DNA of 63,477 bases from JAKAXG01 sp035702985 (lineage in GTDB: Bacteria; Actinomycetota; Acidimicrobiia; Acidimicrobiales; Palsa-688), in the NCBI GenBank assembly GCA_035702985.1, contig DASSZD010000052.1, positions 1 through 63,477 of the forward strand, in the 5' to 3' direction. A program made the translations under genes and the position numbers. The notes below the pieces were generated by a model. It was not told the origin of the DNA. It did not search any database and worked only from the letters and a program-made list of their open reading frames with translations. Below are positions 44,491 to 52,808 of this stretch, piece by piece. Within the stretch, counting starts at the first letter, position 1. Every line of letters begins with the position of its first letter.

Positions 44491-45451
44491 CCAGGCACCC
44501 GGCGGGGAGGGCGAGCAGCAGTGGCAGGTGCCCGGCGCCCTCGACGGTGAGCGGCTGGACCGGGCGGTGGCGCTGGTGACCGGCTTGGCCCGCAGCGAGG
44601 TCGACCGGCTGGTGGCCTCCGGCCAGGTGTCCGTCGGGCGGCGGGTGATCACCACCCGCAGCCGCCGGGTCCGCGAGGGCGACCGGATCCGGATCCGGGG
44701 CCCCCTGGGTCCGGACCGCCAGGCCGGACCCGAACCGGATGAGGACGTGCAGGTGCCGGTCGTGTACGCCGACGACCATCTGATCGTCGTCGACAAACCG
44801 GCCGGGCTGGTCGTGCACCCCGGGGCCGGGAACCGGCACGGGACCCTGGTCCACGGTCTGCTGGCCCGTTTCCCCGATCTGGCCGCGCTGGCCGAGGGCG
44901 ACGAGAAGGACCGTCCGGGCATCGTCCACCGCCTGGACAAGGGCACCTCCGGCCTACTGGTGGTGGCCCGCACCCCCCAGGCCAGGGCCAGCCTGTCGGC
45001 CCAGCTGGCGTCCCGGTCCATGAGCCGCGGCTACCTGGCCCTGGTGGCCGGAACCATGGACTCCGACGCCGGGGTGGTGGACGCCCCCCTCGCCCGGTCC
45101 GACATCGACCCGACCCGCATCCGGGTGCAGGCCGGCGGCCGCCAGGCCCGGACCAGGTACGAGGTCGAGCGGCGCTTCGGAGGGCCGCCGGCCGCCACCC
45201 TGATCCGGTGCCGGCTGGAGACCGGGCGCACCCATCAGATCCGGGTGCACCTGGCCTCCATCGGTCATCCCGTCGTCAACGACGACCGCTACGGCGGGCC
45301 GCCCTGCCCGGACCTGGGGCCGGGCCGGCCGTTCCTGCACGCCGCCTCCCTCGGCTTCAGCCATCCGGCGACCGGGCAGCCGGCCCGATTCGAGTCCCCG
45401 ATACCCGAGGATCTGCTGAGATGTCTGGCAACAATCAGCCCGCCGGGCTGA
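44483..45451 (+). CDS. rluD: RluA/RluD-family 23S rRNA pseudouridine synthase
   Basis: A 322-residue enzyme: an S4-like RNA-binding domain at about 18-80 (RLDRAVALVTGLARSEVDRL), then the synthase domain with the catalytic Asp in GIVHRLDKGTSGLLVVA. LVHGLLARFPDL, ETGRTHQIRVHL and a final FLHAASLGFSHP are family blocks. RluD itself modifies helix 69 of 23S rRNA; the exact target here is inferred from family position next to lspA. Confidence 0.9.
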   Translation: MPDQAPGGEGEQQWQVPGALDGERLDRAVALVTGLARSEVDRLVASGQVSVGRRVITTRSRRVREGDRIRIRGPLGPDRQAGPEPDEDVQVPVVYADDHLIVVDKPAGLVVHPGAGNRHGTLVHGLLARFPDLAALAEGDEKDRPGIVHRLDKGTSGLLVVARTPQARASLSAQLASRSMSRGYLALVAGTMDSDAGVVDAPLARSDIDPTRIRVQAGGRQARTRYEVERRFGGPPAATLIRCRLETGRTHQIRVHLASIGHPVVNDDRYGGPPCPDLGPGRPFLHAASLGFSHPATGQPARFESPIPEDLLRCLATISPPG

Positions 45452-45460
45452 ACGCAGGTC

Positions 45461-45466
45461 TAATGT
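45461..45466 (+). promoter_or_regulatory. -10 hexamer TAATGT of the liv operon
   Basis: TAATGT lies 43 bases before the livJ/K ATG, giving a leader of about 37 bases that carries a small hairpin (TCGGG/CCCGA, 45478-45492) and a GGAGGGAG ribosome site. No clear -35 is visible. Confidence 0.45.
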
Positions 45467-45509
45467 GTCGGCCTTGATCGGGTAGGGCCCGACTTGGAGG
45501 GAGCAGAGA

Positions 45510-46697
45510 ATGAGAGCAGTTGGACCCGTCGGTTCGAGGGCTGTGGCCCTCGTGGCGGTGGCAGCCTTCGGGCTGGCCGCCTGCAGTTCCAGCAGTAAGA
45601 CCTCGTCCAGCACGGCCACCAGCGCCGGTTCCTCCGGGGGCGGAGGCGGCGGCGGGACCGTGAAGCTCGGCTTCTTCGGGGCTCTCACCGGCCCGAACGC
45701 CCAGCTGGGCATCAATATCGAGAACGGCGAGAAGCTGGCCATATCCCAGTACAACGCCACCAACCCCAAGACCAAGGTCACCCTCGATCCGTTCGACAGC
45801 CAGGGGGATCCGTCGCAGGCCAACAACGGTGCCACCAAGCTGATCAACGACAAGGTGGTGGGGGTGCTCGGCCCGGCCTTCTCCGGCGAATCGGCGGCCG
45901 CCGATCCCATCTTCGAATCGGCGGGCATACCGAATGTCAGCGCCTCGGCCACGAACACCAAGCTGGCCGAGAACGGCTGGAAGTACTTCCACCGGGTGGT
46001 GGCCGACGACAGCCTGCAGGGGCCGGCCGACGCCGACTACCTGGCCAAGACCCTCCACCTCACCTCGGTGGCCGTCATCGACGACAACAGCACCTACGGC
46101 AAGGGGCTGGGCGACGCCGTCCGCGGCCAGCTGACCAAGGTCGGGGCCAAGGACGTGCTCGATGACCACGTCGACCCCAACGGGGCCGACTACGGCTCGA
46201 CGGTCAACAAGATCGTGTCCTCCAACGCCACCGCGGTCTTCTTCGGGGGCTACTACGACGCCGCCGGCCGGCTGGTCAAGCAGCTGCGGGCCGCCGGCTA
46301 CAAGGGCGTGTTCATGTCCGGTGACGGTTCCGAGGACGCCCGGTTCGTCTCCGACGCCGGCGGGTCCCCTGCCGAGGGCGCCTACCTCAGCTGCCCGTGC
46401 GCCGACGTGACCAGTGAGTCCAGCGCCGCCTCGTTCGTCTCGGCCTACAACCAGATGTTCGGCACGCCGCCGCAGATCTACTCGGCTGAGGCCTACGACG
46501 CGACCAACTTCATGCTGGCCGCCATCAAGGGCGGCAACACCACGCCGTCGGCCATCAACAAGTACCTCGGCGACAGCAGCTGGAAGGGTGTCACCAAGAC
46601 GGTCAAGTTCCAGTCCAACGGCAACATCGCCGGCGGGACGATCTTCGTGTACAAGGTCGAGAGCGGCAAGATCGTCCAGATCGGGACGACCAGCTGA
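45510..46697 (+). CDS. Branched-chain amino acid ABC transporter substrate-binding lipoprotein
   Basis: A LivJ/LivK-type periplasmic-binding protein of 395 residues. The lipoprotein signal ends FGLAAC with the lipidated Cys at C25, followed by a Ser-rich linker. The type I binding fold begins VKLGFFGALTGPNAQLG and contains QGDPSQANNGATKLIND and VLGPAFSGESAAADP. It heads a five-gene operon. A long GC-rich hairpin after its stop codon separates it from the permease genes. The ligand class (Leu/Ile/Val or other amino acids) is a family assignment. Confidence 0.93.
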   Translation: MRAVGPVGSRAVALVAVAAFGLAACSSSSKTSSSTATSAGSSGGGGGGGTVKLGFFGALTGPNAQLGINIENGEKLAISQYNATNPKTKVTLDPFDSQGDPSQANNGATKLINDKVVGVLGPAFSGESAAADPIFESAGIPNVSASATNTKLAENGWKYFHRVVADDSLQGPADADYLAKTLHLTSVAVIDDNSTYGKGLGDAVRGQLTKVGAKDVLDDHVDPNGADYGSTVNKIVSSNATAVFFGGYYDAAGRLVKQLRAAGYKGVFMSGDGSEDARFVSDAGGSPAEGAYLSCPCADVTSESSAASFVSAYNQMFGTPPQIYSAEAYDATNFMLAAIKGGNTTPSAINKYLGDSSWKGVTKTVKFQSNGNIAGGTIFVYKVESGKIVQIGTTS

Positions 46698-46715
46698 CCC
46701 CTCGACCAACAGGTG

Positions 46716-46759
46716 GGTCCGGCGGAGCGGGGGGTTACCGGCCCCGCTCCGCCCGGACC
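46716..46759 (+). terminator. Strong intercistronic hairpin between livJ/K and livH
   Basis: GGTCCGGCGGAGCGGGG (46716-46732) pairs with CCCCGCTCCGCCCGGACC (46742-46759), a 17-base-pair stem with one bulge and a nine-base loop. There is no U-tract. It could stabilise the upstream binding-protein message or attenuate the permease genes so that the binding protein is made in excess. Confidence 0.7.
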
Positions 46760-46776
46760 GTGTGACCGGAGGATCG

Positions 46777-47724
46777 GTGAACTTCCACAGCTTCGTCGCC
46801 GAGTTCTGGCCGTCCACGGTGGACGGCCTGGTGATCGGCTTCATCTACGCCCTGTTCGCCCTGGGCTACACGATGGTGTACGGCGTGCTCAAGCTGATCA
46901 ACTTCGCCCACAGCGAGGTGTTCATGATCGGCACCGTCGCCATGCTCGGGGTGATCAACGTCTTCAACATCCACCACGCCCAGAGCGGCCTGGCCCTGGT
47001 GGGCCTGCTGCTGGTCTGCGCGGTGGCGGCCATGATCGGCTCCGGCGGGGTGGCCGTGATCCTCGAGTTCGTGGCCTACCGGCCGCTGCGCCGCCGGGGA
47101 TCCAGCCGGCTGGCCGCCCTGATATCGGCCATCGGCATGTCCTTCGCCCTGCAGGAGATCGCCGCTCTGTGGATCCTCAAGCGGCGGGACTCCCGGCCGC
47201 TGCCGTCGATCATGGGCCACAACGTGGTCTTCACCATCGGCAAGGCCCAGGTGACCACCGATGACATCCTCGTGGTGGTGGTCAGCCTGATCATGCTCTT
47301 CGGGCTCGACCGACTGGTGGGCGCCACCAAGCTGGGGCGTGGCATCAGGGCCGTGGCCCAGGACCCGGAGACGGCCACGCTGATGGGGGTCAACCTGGAC
47401 CGGGTGATCCTCTACACCTTCCTGATCGGCGGCCTCATGGCCGGGGTGGCGGCGGTGCTGTTCGAGGTGCACTACAGCTACACCCAGTTCAACGTCGGTC
47501 AGCTGCCCGGCATCAAGGCCTTCACCGCCGCCGTGCTGGGCGGGATCGGCAACCTCCGGGGGGCCCTGCTGGGCGGGCTGGTCATCGGCCTGCTCGAGTT
47601 CTACGGGTCCAGCCTGTTCGGCACCGAATGGCAGAACCCGGTGGTGTTCCTGGTGCTGGTGGTGGTGCTGCTGTTCCGCCCGACCGGCATCCTGGGCGAG
47701 TCGCTGGCGAGGGCCCGGGCGTGA
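46777..47724 (+). CDS. livH: Branched-chain amino acid ABC transporter permease (LivH type)
   Basis: A 315-residue membrane permease with about eight helices. LivH marks include VDGLVIGFIYALFALGYTMV, LKLINFAHSEVFMIG, a RAVAQDPETATLMGVN coupling loop and AFTAAVLGGIGNLRGALLGG. GTG 46777 has GGAGG just upstream. It overlaps livM by four bases. Confidence 0.94.
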   Translation: MNFHSFVAEFWPSTVDGLVIGFIYALFALGYTMVYGVLKLINFAHSEVFMIGTVAMLGVINVFNIHHAQSGLALVGLLLVCAVAAMIGSGGVAVILEFVAYRPLRRRGSSRLAALISAIGMSFALQEIAALWILKRRDSRPLPSIMGHNVVFTIGKAQVTTDDILVVVVSLIMLFGLDRLVGATKLGRGIRAVAQDPETATLMGVNLDRVILYTFLIGGLMAGVAAVLFEVHYSYTQFNVGQLPGIKAFTAAVLGGIGNLRGALLGGLVIGLLEFYGSSLFGTEWQNPVVFLVLVVVLLFRPTGILGESLARARA

Positions 47725-48878
47725 CCGGCGTGGAGCAGAAGCCGGCACGCCGGGCCGACGGGCCGCGCGAGGACCTGCGCCGCGTGGGCCGCGGGTGGAA
47801 CCGCCTGACCGGCCGGGCCGGCCGGAGATGGCGCCGCCTGCCGATACCGGTCAAGGCGGTCGTGGTCCTCGTGGTGTACCTGGCGCTGGCCATCCTGGTC
47901 CCGAGCAATCCGGTGGCCCACGTGATGGCCCCGCAGAGCGGTTGGTCCAACGTGCTGTCCGAGGAGATCGGCGTGTACGTGCTCATGGCCATCGGTCTCA
48001 ACGTGGTGGTCGGCCAGGCCGGGATGCTGGACCTCGGGTACGTGGCGTTCTTCGCCGTCGGGGGTTACTCCATCGGCATTCTCACCACCCACGACCATCT
48101 CAACTTCTGGGAGATCCTCCCCATCGGCATCGCCGCCGCCGCCCTGGCCGGCCTGCTGCTCGGAGCGCCCACGCTGAGGCTGAGGGGCGACTACCTGGCC
48201 ATCGTGACGCTCGGCTTCGGGTTGATCATCTCCCAGGCGGCCACCAACCTGAACTTCGACGGGGGGGCCCAGGGCATATCGGCCATCCCTCATCCGCCCA
48301 GCATCGGCCACATCAAAGCCTTCACCTACGGGGTCACCGACTTCAAGCCGTACTGGTACCTGGTGCTGGCCGGGATCTTCGCCGCCATCTGGGCGGTCCG
48401 GCGGCTCGAACGCAGCCGGGTGGGCCGGGCGTGGGTGGCCATCCGCGAGGACGAGGACGTGGCCGAACTGATGGGGGTGCCCACGTACAAGATGAGGCTG
48501 TGGGCGTTCGCCATCGGCGCCGCGGTGGGCGGGGCGGGGGGCGTCTTCTTCGCCACCCAGGCCAACCACATCGACCCCACGCTGTTCTCCTACCAGGTGT
48601 CGATCCTGGTCCTGGCCGCCGTGGTGCTGGGCGGGTCCGGGAACATGGCCGGGGTGGTCCTCGGCGCCTTCCTGGTGGTGTGGCTGCCCGAACGCTTCCG
48701 AGGCTTCGACAAGTACCGCATCCTGGTGTTCGGCCTGGCCCTGGTGGTGATGATGATCTTCCGGCCCGAGGGGCTGCTGCCGTCCCGGCGCCGACGGGCC
48801 GAGATGAGCGAGCCGGCGTCGGGCGGGGGCATGGGCGCCCCGCTGGTCGCACCCACGCTCGAGGAGGCGGAGGCGTGA
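47721..48878 (+). CDS. livM: Branched-chain amino acid ABC transporter permease (LivM type)
   Basis: A 385-residue permease with a basic 40-residue N-terminus and about ten helices. LivM signatures are VVVGQAGMLDLGYVAFFAVGG, LRGDYLAIVTLGFG and the coupling loop AIREDEDVAELMGV, with VVLGGSGNMAGVVLGA near the end. The C-terminal 30 residues are hydrophilic. It overlaps livG by four bases. Confidence 0.94.
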   Translation: MTGVEQKPARRADGPREDLRRVGRGWNRLTGRAGRRWRRLPIPVKAVVVLVVYLALAILVPSNPVAHVMAPQSGWSNVLSEEIGVYVLMAIGLNVVVGQAGMLDLGYVAFFAVGGYSIGILTTHDHLNFWEILPIGIAAAALAGLLLGAPTLRLRGDYLAIVTLGFGLIISQAATNLNFDGGAQGISAIPHPPSIGHIKAFTYGVTDFKPYWYLVLAGIFAAIWAVRRLERSRVGRAWVAIREDEDVAELMGVPTYKMRLWAFAIGAAVGGAGGVFFATQANHIDPTLFSYQVSILVLAAVVLGGSGNMAGVVLGAFLVVWLPERFRGFDKYRILVFGLALVVMMIFRPEGLLPSRRRRAEMSEPASGGGMGAPLVAPTLEEAEA

Positions 48879-49720
48879 ACCCGGCCGGTGCGCTGCTGGA
48901 GATGGACCAGGTGACGATCCGCTTCGGCGGCGTGGTGGCCATCTCGGATCTGGACCTGGCCATCCCGGAGGGGAGCATCTTCGGGCTGATCGGCCCCAAC
49001 GGGGCCGGCAAGACGTCCAGCTTCAACGTCATCACCGGCGTCTACCAGGTGAGCGAGGGGATCATCCGGTTCGCCGGCGCCCCCCTCAACGGGCTCAAGC
49101 CCCATCGCATCACCCAGCGGGGGGTGGCCCGCACGTTCCAGAACATCCGCCTGTTCCCGGAGATGTCGGCCCTCGAGAACGTCATGGTCGGCGCCGACGC
49201 CCAGCACCGCACCGGCATCCCAGGGGCCATCCTGGGCCTGCCCCGGCACCGACGGGAGCAGCGCGACGGGGAGGCACTGGCCCGGGAGCTGCTCGACTTC
49301 TGCGGGATCGTCGAGGTCGCCGAGGAAGCCGCCCGCAACCTCTCCTACGGCAGCCAGCGCCGGCTGGAGATCGCCCGGGCCCTGGCCACCAGGCCCAAGC
49401 TGCTGCTGCTCGACGAGCCGGCCGCCGGCATGAACCCGGCCGAGAAGCACGGTCTGGCCGAGCTGATCCGGGCCATCCGGGACCGGGGTGTGACGGTGCT
49501 GCTGATCGAGCACGACATGAGCCTGGTGATGTCCATCTGCGACCGGATCGCCGTGCTGGACTTCGGCAGGAAGATCGCCGAGGGCCGCCCCGAGGAGGTC
49601 CGGGAGTCCCCGGCCGTCATCGAGGCCTATCTGGGGCGCCCCGATACCGACGATGAGAGCCCCCTGGACGCCATGGCGGCCGACCAGGAGCCCGGAGCCG
49701 AGGTGACAGATGCTTCTTGA
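48875..49720 (+). CDS. livG: Branched-chain amino acid ABC transporter ATPase (LivG type)
   Basis: A 281-residue ATPase. Walker A is GPNGAGKTSSFNVI, the signature is LSYGSQRRLEIARAL (a usual LivG variant), Walker B is LLLLDEPAAGMN, and the H loop is IEHD. ARTFQNIRLFPEM is the Q loop. The C-terminus carries an acidic tail after the EAYLG motif. Its last 11 bases overlap livF. Confidence 0.94.
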   Translation: MNPAGALLEMDQVTIRFGGVVAISDLDLAIPEGSIFGLIGPNGAGKTSSFNVITGVYQVSEGIIRFAGAPLNGLKPHRITQRGVARTFQNIRLFPEMSALENVMVGADAQHRTGIPGAILGLPRHRREQRDGEALARELLDFCGIVEVAEEAARNLSYGSQRRLEIARALATRPKLLLLDEPAAGMNPAEKHGLAELIRAIRDRGVTVLLIEHDMSLVMSICDRIAVLDFGRKIAEGRPEEVRESPAVIEAYLGRPDTDDESPLDAMAADQEPGAEVTDAS

Positions 49721-50411
49721 GGTAGAGGGCGTCCACGTGTTCTACGGACAGGTGGAGGCGCTGAAAGGCATCTCGATGGAGGTGGACAAGGGCGAGATCG
49801 TGGCCCTCATCGGGGCCAACGGGGCCGGCAAGACCACCACCTTGAAGACCCTCTCCGGCCTGCGCCCGGTGCGCCGGGGCCGGATCACCCTGGACGGCCG
49901 GGACATAACCCACCTGTCCGGTCACCGCCGGGTCGGCCTGGGCCTGTGCCAGGCGCCGGAGGGTCGGGGCATCTTCCCGGGGATGACCGTGATCGAGAAC
50001 CTGGAGATGGGGGCCTACGACCGGAGGGGCGGCCTCGACGAGGACTTCGAGCGGGTGTACACGCTCTTCCCCCGGCTGGCCGAGCGCCGCAGCCAGTACG
50101 GGGGCACCCTCTCGGGTGGGGAGCAGCAGATGCTGGCCATCGGCCGGGCCCTGATGGCCCGGCCTCAGTTGTTGCTCCTCGACGAGCCGTCCATGGGTCT
50201 GGCCCCCAAGCTGGTCACCCAGATCTTCCGGATCATCAAAGAGATCAACGACCAGGGCACAACCGTCCTTCTGGTGGAACAGAACGCGGTGCAGGCCCTG
50301 TCACTGGCCCACCGGGCCTACGTGATCGAGCTGGGCCGGATCACCCGGTCGGCCCCGGCCCGTTCGCTGCTCAACGACGACTCCATCCGGGCCGCCTACC
50401 TGGGCGCCTGA
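49710..50411 (+). CDS. livF: Branched-chain amino acid ABC transporter ATPase (LivF type)
   Basis: A 233-residue ATPase. Walker A is GANGAGKTTTLKTL, the Q loop CQAPEGRGIFPGM, the signature LSGGEQQML, Walker B LLLLDEPSMGLAPKL, and the H loop is VEQN. It ends with the usual IRAAYLGA. It overlaps livG by 11 bases and lies convergent to the Rrf2 gene across a shared terminator-like hairpin. Confidence 0.95.
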   Translation: MLLEVEGVHVFYGQVEALKGISMEVDKGEIVALIGANGAGKTTTLKTLSGLRPVRRGRITLDGRDITHLSGHRRVGLGLCQAPEGRGIFPGMTVIENLEMGAYDRRGGLDEDFERVYTLFPRLAERRSQYGGTLSGGEQQMLAIGRALMARPQLLLLDEPSMGLAPKLVTQIFRIIKEINDQGTTVLLVEQNAVQALSLAHRAYVIELGRITRSAPARSLLNDDSIRAAYLGA

Positions 50412-50426
50412 TCGCCCGGCCGCCCT

Positions 50427-50446
50427 CCGGCGGCTGTTGCCGCCGG
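50427..50446. terminator. Bidirectional terminator-like hairpin
   Basis: CCGGCGGC (50427-50434), loop TGTT and GCCGCCGG (50439-50446): a perfect eight-base-pair stem between the convergent livF and Rrf2 genes. No U-tract flanks it on either side, as is common in GC-rich actinobacteria. Confidence 0.6.
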
Positions 50447-50454
50447 GTCGGGTG

Positions 50455-50985
50455 TCAGGTCAGCGCCCGGGCCGCCCCGGCCCCCCGGGCCTGGCCGCTG
50501 CGGGCCTCGCCCGGGCGGTCGCCGCCGGCCTCGGGCTGGTCCATCCCGGGACCGGTGTAGGACGCCGTGCCCCTGGCCTGGGCCGCCATGTCGGCCAGGG
50601 TGAACGAATCCAGGTGGCGGCGCATGTGCTGGCCCACCTCCGACCACACGGCCAGCAGCACGCACTGGCCCTCGTGGTCGCAGGCCCCGTTCTGGTGGGG
50701 CTCGCCGAAGTCACCGGCCTGGATGGGCCCGTCCACGGCGCTGACGATCTGGCCGAGGGTGATGTCGGCTGGGGACCGGGCCAGGACGTACCCGCCGCCC
50801 ACCCCCCGCTTGGAGCGGACCAGCCCGGCGCCTTTGAGCGCCAGCAGGATCTGCTCCAGGTACGGTTGGGGCAGGCCGGTCCGCTCGGCGATGTCCCTGA
50901 CCGAGGTGGGAAGGGTTTGCCCGGCGTGGAGGGCCAACGACAGGAGCGCCCGGCTGGCGTAATCCCCGCGCGTGGAAACCTTCAC
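50455..50985 (-). CDS. Rrf2-family transcriptional regulator
   Basis: A 176-residue regulator. The winged helix (about 1-80) has YASRALLSLALHAGQ, then RTGLPQPYLEQILLALKGAG (the recognition region) and the wing KRGVGGGYVLAR. Fe-S members of this family use three Cys spaced as C-x5-C-x5-C; here C102 and C108 are present but the third position is W114. D8 is in the place where NsrR uses Asp. So it may bind a cluster with other ligands, or none. A Gly/Ala/Arg-rich tail follows. TAGAAT six bases before the GTG suggests a leaderless transcript. Confidence 0.9.
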   Translation of the reverse strand: MKVSTRGDYASRALLSLALHAGQTLPTSVRDIAERTGLPQPYLEQILLALKGAGLVRSKRGVGGGYVLARSPADITLGQIVSAVDGPIQAGDFGEPHQNGACDHEGQCVLLAVWSEVGQHMRRHLDSFTLADMAAQARGTASYTGPGMDQPEAGGDRPGEARSGQARGAGAARALT

Positions 50986-50991
50986 TGTCGC

Positions 50992-51007
50992 ATTCTACCT
51001 CTAGGGT
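50992..51007. promoter_or_regulatory. Adjacent divergent leaderless promoters
   Basis: The 28-base gap between two divergent genes holds TAGAAT for the minus strand (50992-50997) and TAGGGT for the plus strand (51002-51007). Each hexamer is exactly six bases from its start codon (50985 and 51014). The two promoters overlap, so initiation in one direction should affect the other. Confidence 0.6.
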
Positions 51008-51013
51008 GGGGGC

Positions 51014-52204
51014 ATGAGCCTGAGCGGCGGTCGCGACGAGGGGCCGGCCCCGGCCCCCGGCGGGGCCCCACAGACGCCGGCGGTGCTGCCCGACTACAGC
51101 GCCGCCAACCTGACCGGGGTGGTCCCGGGGCTGCTGGCCCCGCCCGGGGAGCGACCGCAGTGGCTGCCCGGCCCGGCCCTCGACGCCGGGCGGGCGGTGC
51201 TGGTCGTGCTGGACGGCCTGGGCTGGTACCAGCTGCAGGAGCGGGCCGGGCTGGCTCCCACCCTGGCGTCGATGACCGGCGGCCCGATCACCACCGTGGC
51301 GCCCAGCACCACCGCCTGCGCTCTGACCTCGCTCGTGGTCGGCGCCCCCCCGGCCGCCCACGGCGTGGTCGGCTACCGGGTGGTCGTCCCGGGGCCGGCC
51401 GGTCCCGAGGTCATGAACGTCCTCAAGTGGAAGGCCAGCGTCTCCGGCGACGCCCGCCCGTTCGTGGACCCGGCCGGCTTCCAGACCCTGCCGCCCTTCG
51501 GCGGGCGCCCGGTCCCGGTGGTGAGCAAGGCCGATTTCGCCGGCACCCCGTTCACCGAGGCCCACCAGCACGGCGCCCGTCAGGTCGGCTGGTACTCGCC
51601 GTCGGGCCTGGCCGTGGACGTGCGGAGCCAGATCGCCGGCGGGGAGCCGTTCGTCTACGCCTACTACGACGGGATCGACCGGGTGGCCCACATGCAGGGC
51701 TTCGGCGCCCACTACGACGCCGAGCTGACGGCGGTGGACCGCCTGGTCGCCGACGTCCTCGATGCCGTACCCCCGGACGTGGCGGTGGTGGTCACCGCCG
51801 ACCACGGCCAGGTCCAGGTCGGCTCCCAGGTGGTCGAGCTGGCCCCGGAGGTCATGGCCCGGGTGGCCCTGGTCAGCGGGGAGCCCCGGTTCCGGTGGCT
51901 GCACACCCCGACCGGCGCCCCGGGTGAGGCCAAGGAGCTGGCCGAGCTGCTGGTCGAGCTCTACGGCGACTCGGCCTGGGTGGCGACCTACGACCAGGTC
52001 GAGGCCGAGGGGTGGCTGGGAGGCCCGGTCGGACCGGTGATCCGGGCCCGTCTGGGCGACGTGGCCCTGGTCCCCTTCGCCCCGGTGGCCTACCTGGAGC
52101 CGGGGGAGGCGGCCGGCAACCGGCTGCTGTGCCGCCACGGCTCGCTGACCGCGGCGGAGATGTTCGTCCCGCTGCTCGCCGGCCGGGGCCGCCGGGCGGA
52201 CTGA
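51014..52204 (+). CDS. Alkaline phosphatase superfamily protein (nucleotide pyrophosphatase-like)
   Basis: A 396-residue protein of the phosphodiesterase/nucleotide pyrophosphatase branch. VLVVLDGLGWYQL carries the first metal Asp, PSTTACALTSLVVGAPPAAHG (read around the Thr nucleophile region, split here) the active site, and VVVTADHGQVQV the second metal site. The Thr in STTA is the probable nucleophile. No signal peptide is evident, so a cytoplasmic role is likely. The substrate is unknown. Confidence 0.88.
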   Translation: MSLSGGRDEGPAPAPGGAPQTPAVLPDYSAANLTGVVPGLLAPPGERPQWLPGPALDAGRAVLVVLDGLGWYQLQERAGLAPTLASMTGGPITTVAPSTTACALTSLVVGAPPAAHGVVGYRVVVPGPAGPEVMNVLKWKASVSGDARPFVDPAGFQTLPPFGGRPVPVVSKADFAGTPFTEAHQHGARQVGWYSPSGLAVDVRSQIAGGEPFVYAYYDGIDRVAHMQGFGAHYDAELTAVDRLVADVLDAVPPDVAVVVTADHGQVQVGSQVVELAPEVMARVALVSGEPRFRWLHTPTGAPGEAKELAELLVELYGDSAWVATYDQVEAEGWLGGPVGPVIRARLGDVALVPFAPVAYLEPGEAAGNRLLCRHGSLTAAEMFVPLLAGRGRRAD

Positions 52205-52267
52205 GCCCGGCCCTTTTTCCTCCACAATTTCTTCCCGGCCGGCCGGCGGGGCAGACTGGGAGGTGTG

Positions 52268-52768
52268 ATGCCAGGCTCAGACTCCGCTCCGAACGTCCCC
52301 GACCAGGTTCTGATCGTCGGCGCCCAGCCCGGCGACGGCGACACCGAGGGGGGTGCCGGCGACCGGGAGGCGGTCGAGCAGCCGGCGAAGGTGATGCGTA
52401 TCGGATCCATGATCAAGCAGCTCCTGGACGAGGTCCGCCAGGCTCCACTCGACGAGGCGTCCCGCAACCGTCTGCGGGAGATATACGACACCTCGGTCCA
52501 GGAGCTCTCCGACGGCCTGTCCCCGGACCTGCAGGCCGAGCTGGCCCGCATGGCGTCCCCGTTCGGGCCGGGGGAGATCCCGAGCGAGGCGGAGCTGCGG
52601 GTGGCCCAGGCCCAGCTGGTCGGCTGGCTGGAAGGGCTGTTCCACGGCATCCAGGCCACCCTGTTCGCCCAGCAGATGGCGGCCCGGGCCCAGCTGGAGC
52701 AGATGCGCCAGCGCAGCCTGCCCCCCGGGCAGGCCGACGACCACCCCCGGCCGGGCCAGTACCTCTAG
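52268..52768 (+). CDS. bpa: Bacterial proteasome activator (Bpa/PafE)
   Basis: A 166-residue ATP-independent activator that forms a ring on the 20S proteasome and feeds it unfolded proteins such as HspR. The core (about 40-150) is helical, with IGSMIKQLLDEVRQAPLDEA and a LEGLFHGIQATLFAQQMAAR block (split here). The C-terminus is GQYL, the proteasome-docking motif. This implies that the organism encodes a prokaryotic proteasome elsewhere. ATG 52268 with GGGAGG four bases ahead is chosen; GTG 52265 is possible. Confidence 0.93.
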   Translation: MPGSDSAPNVPDQVLIVGAQPGDGDTEGGAGDREAVEQPAKVMRIGSMIKQLLDEVRQAPLDEASRNRLREIYDTSVQELSDGLSPDLQAELARMASPFGPGEIPSEAELRVAQAQLVGWLEGLFHGIQATLFAQQMAARAQLEQMRQRSLPPGQADDHPRPGQYL

Positions 52769-52808
52769 CCGGGCCGGTACCCCCCGCCGGTCTCGTTACG
52801 CTGCGCGC

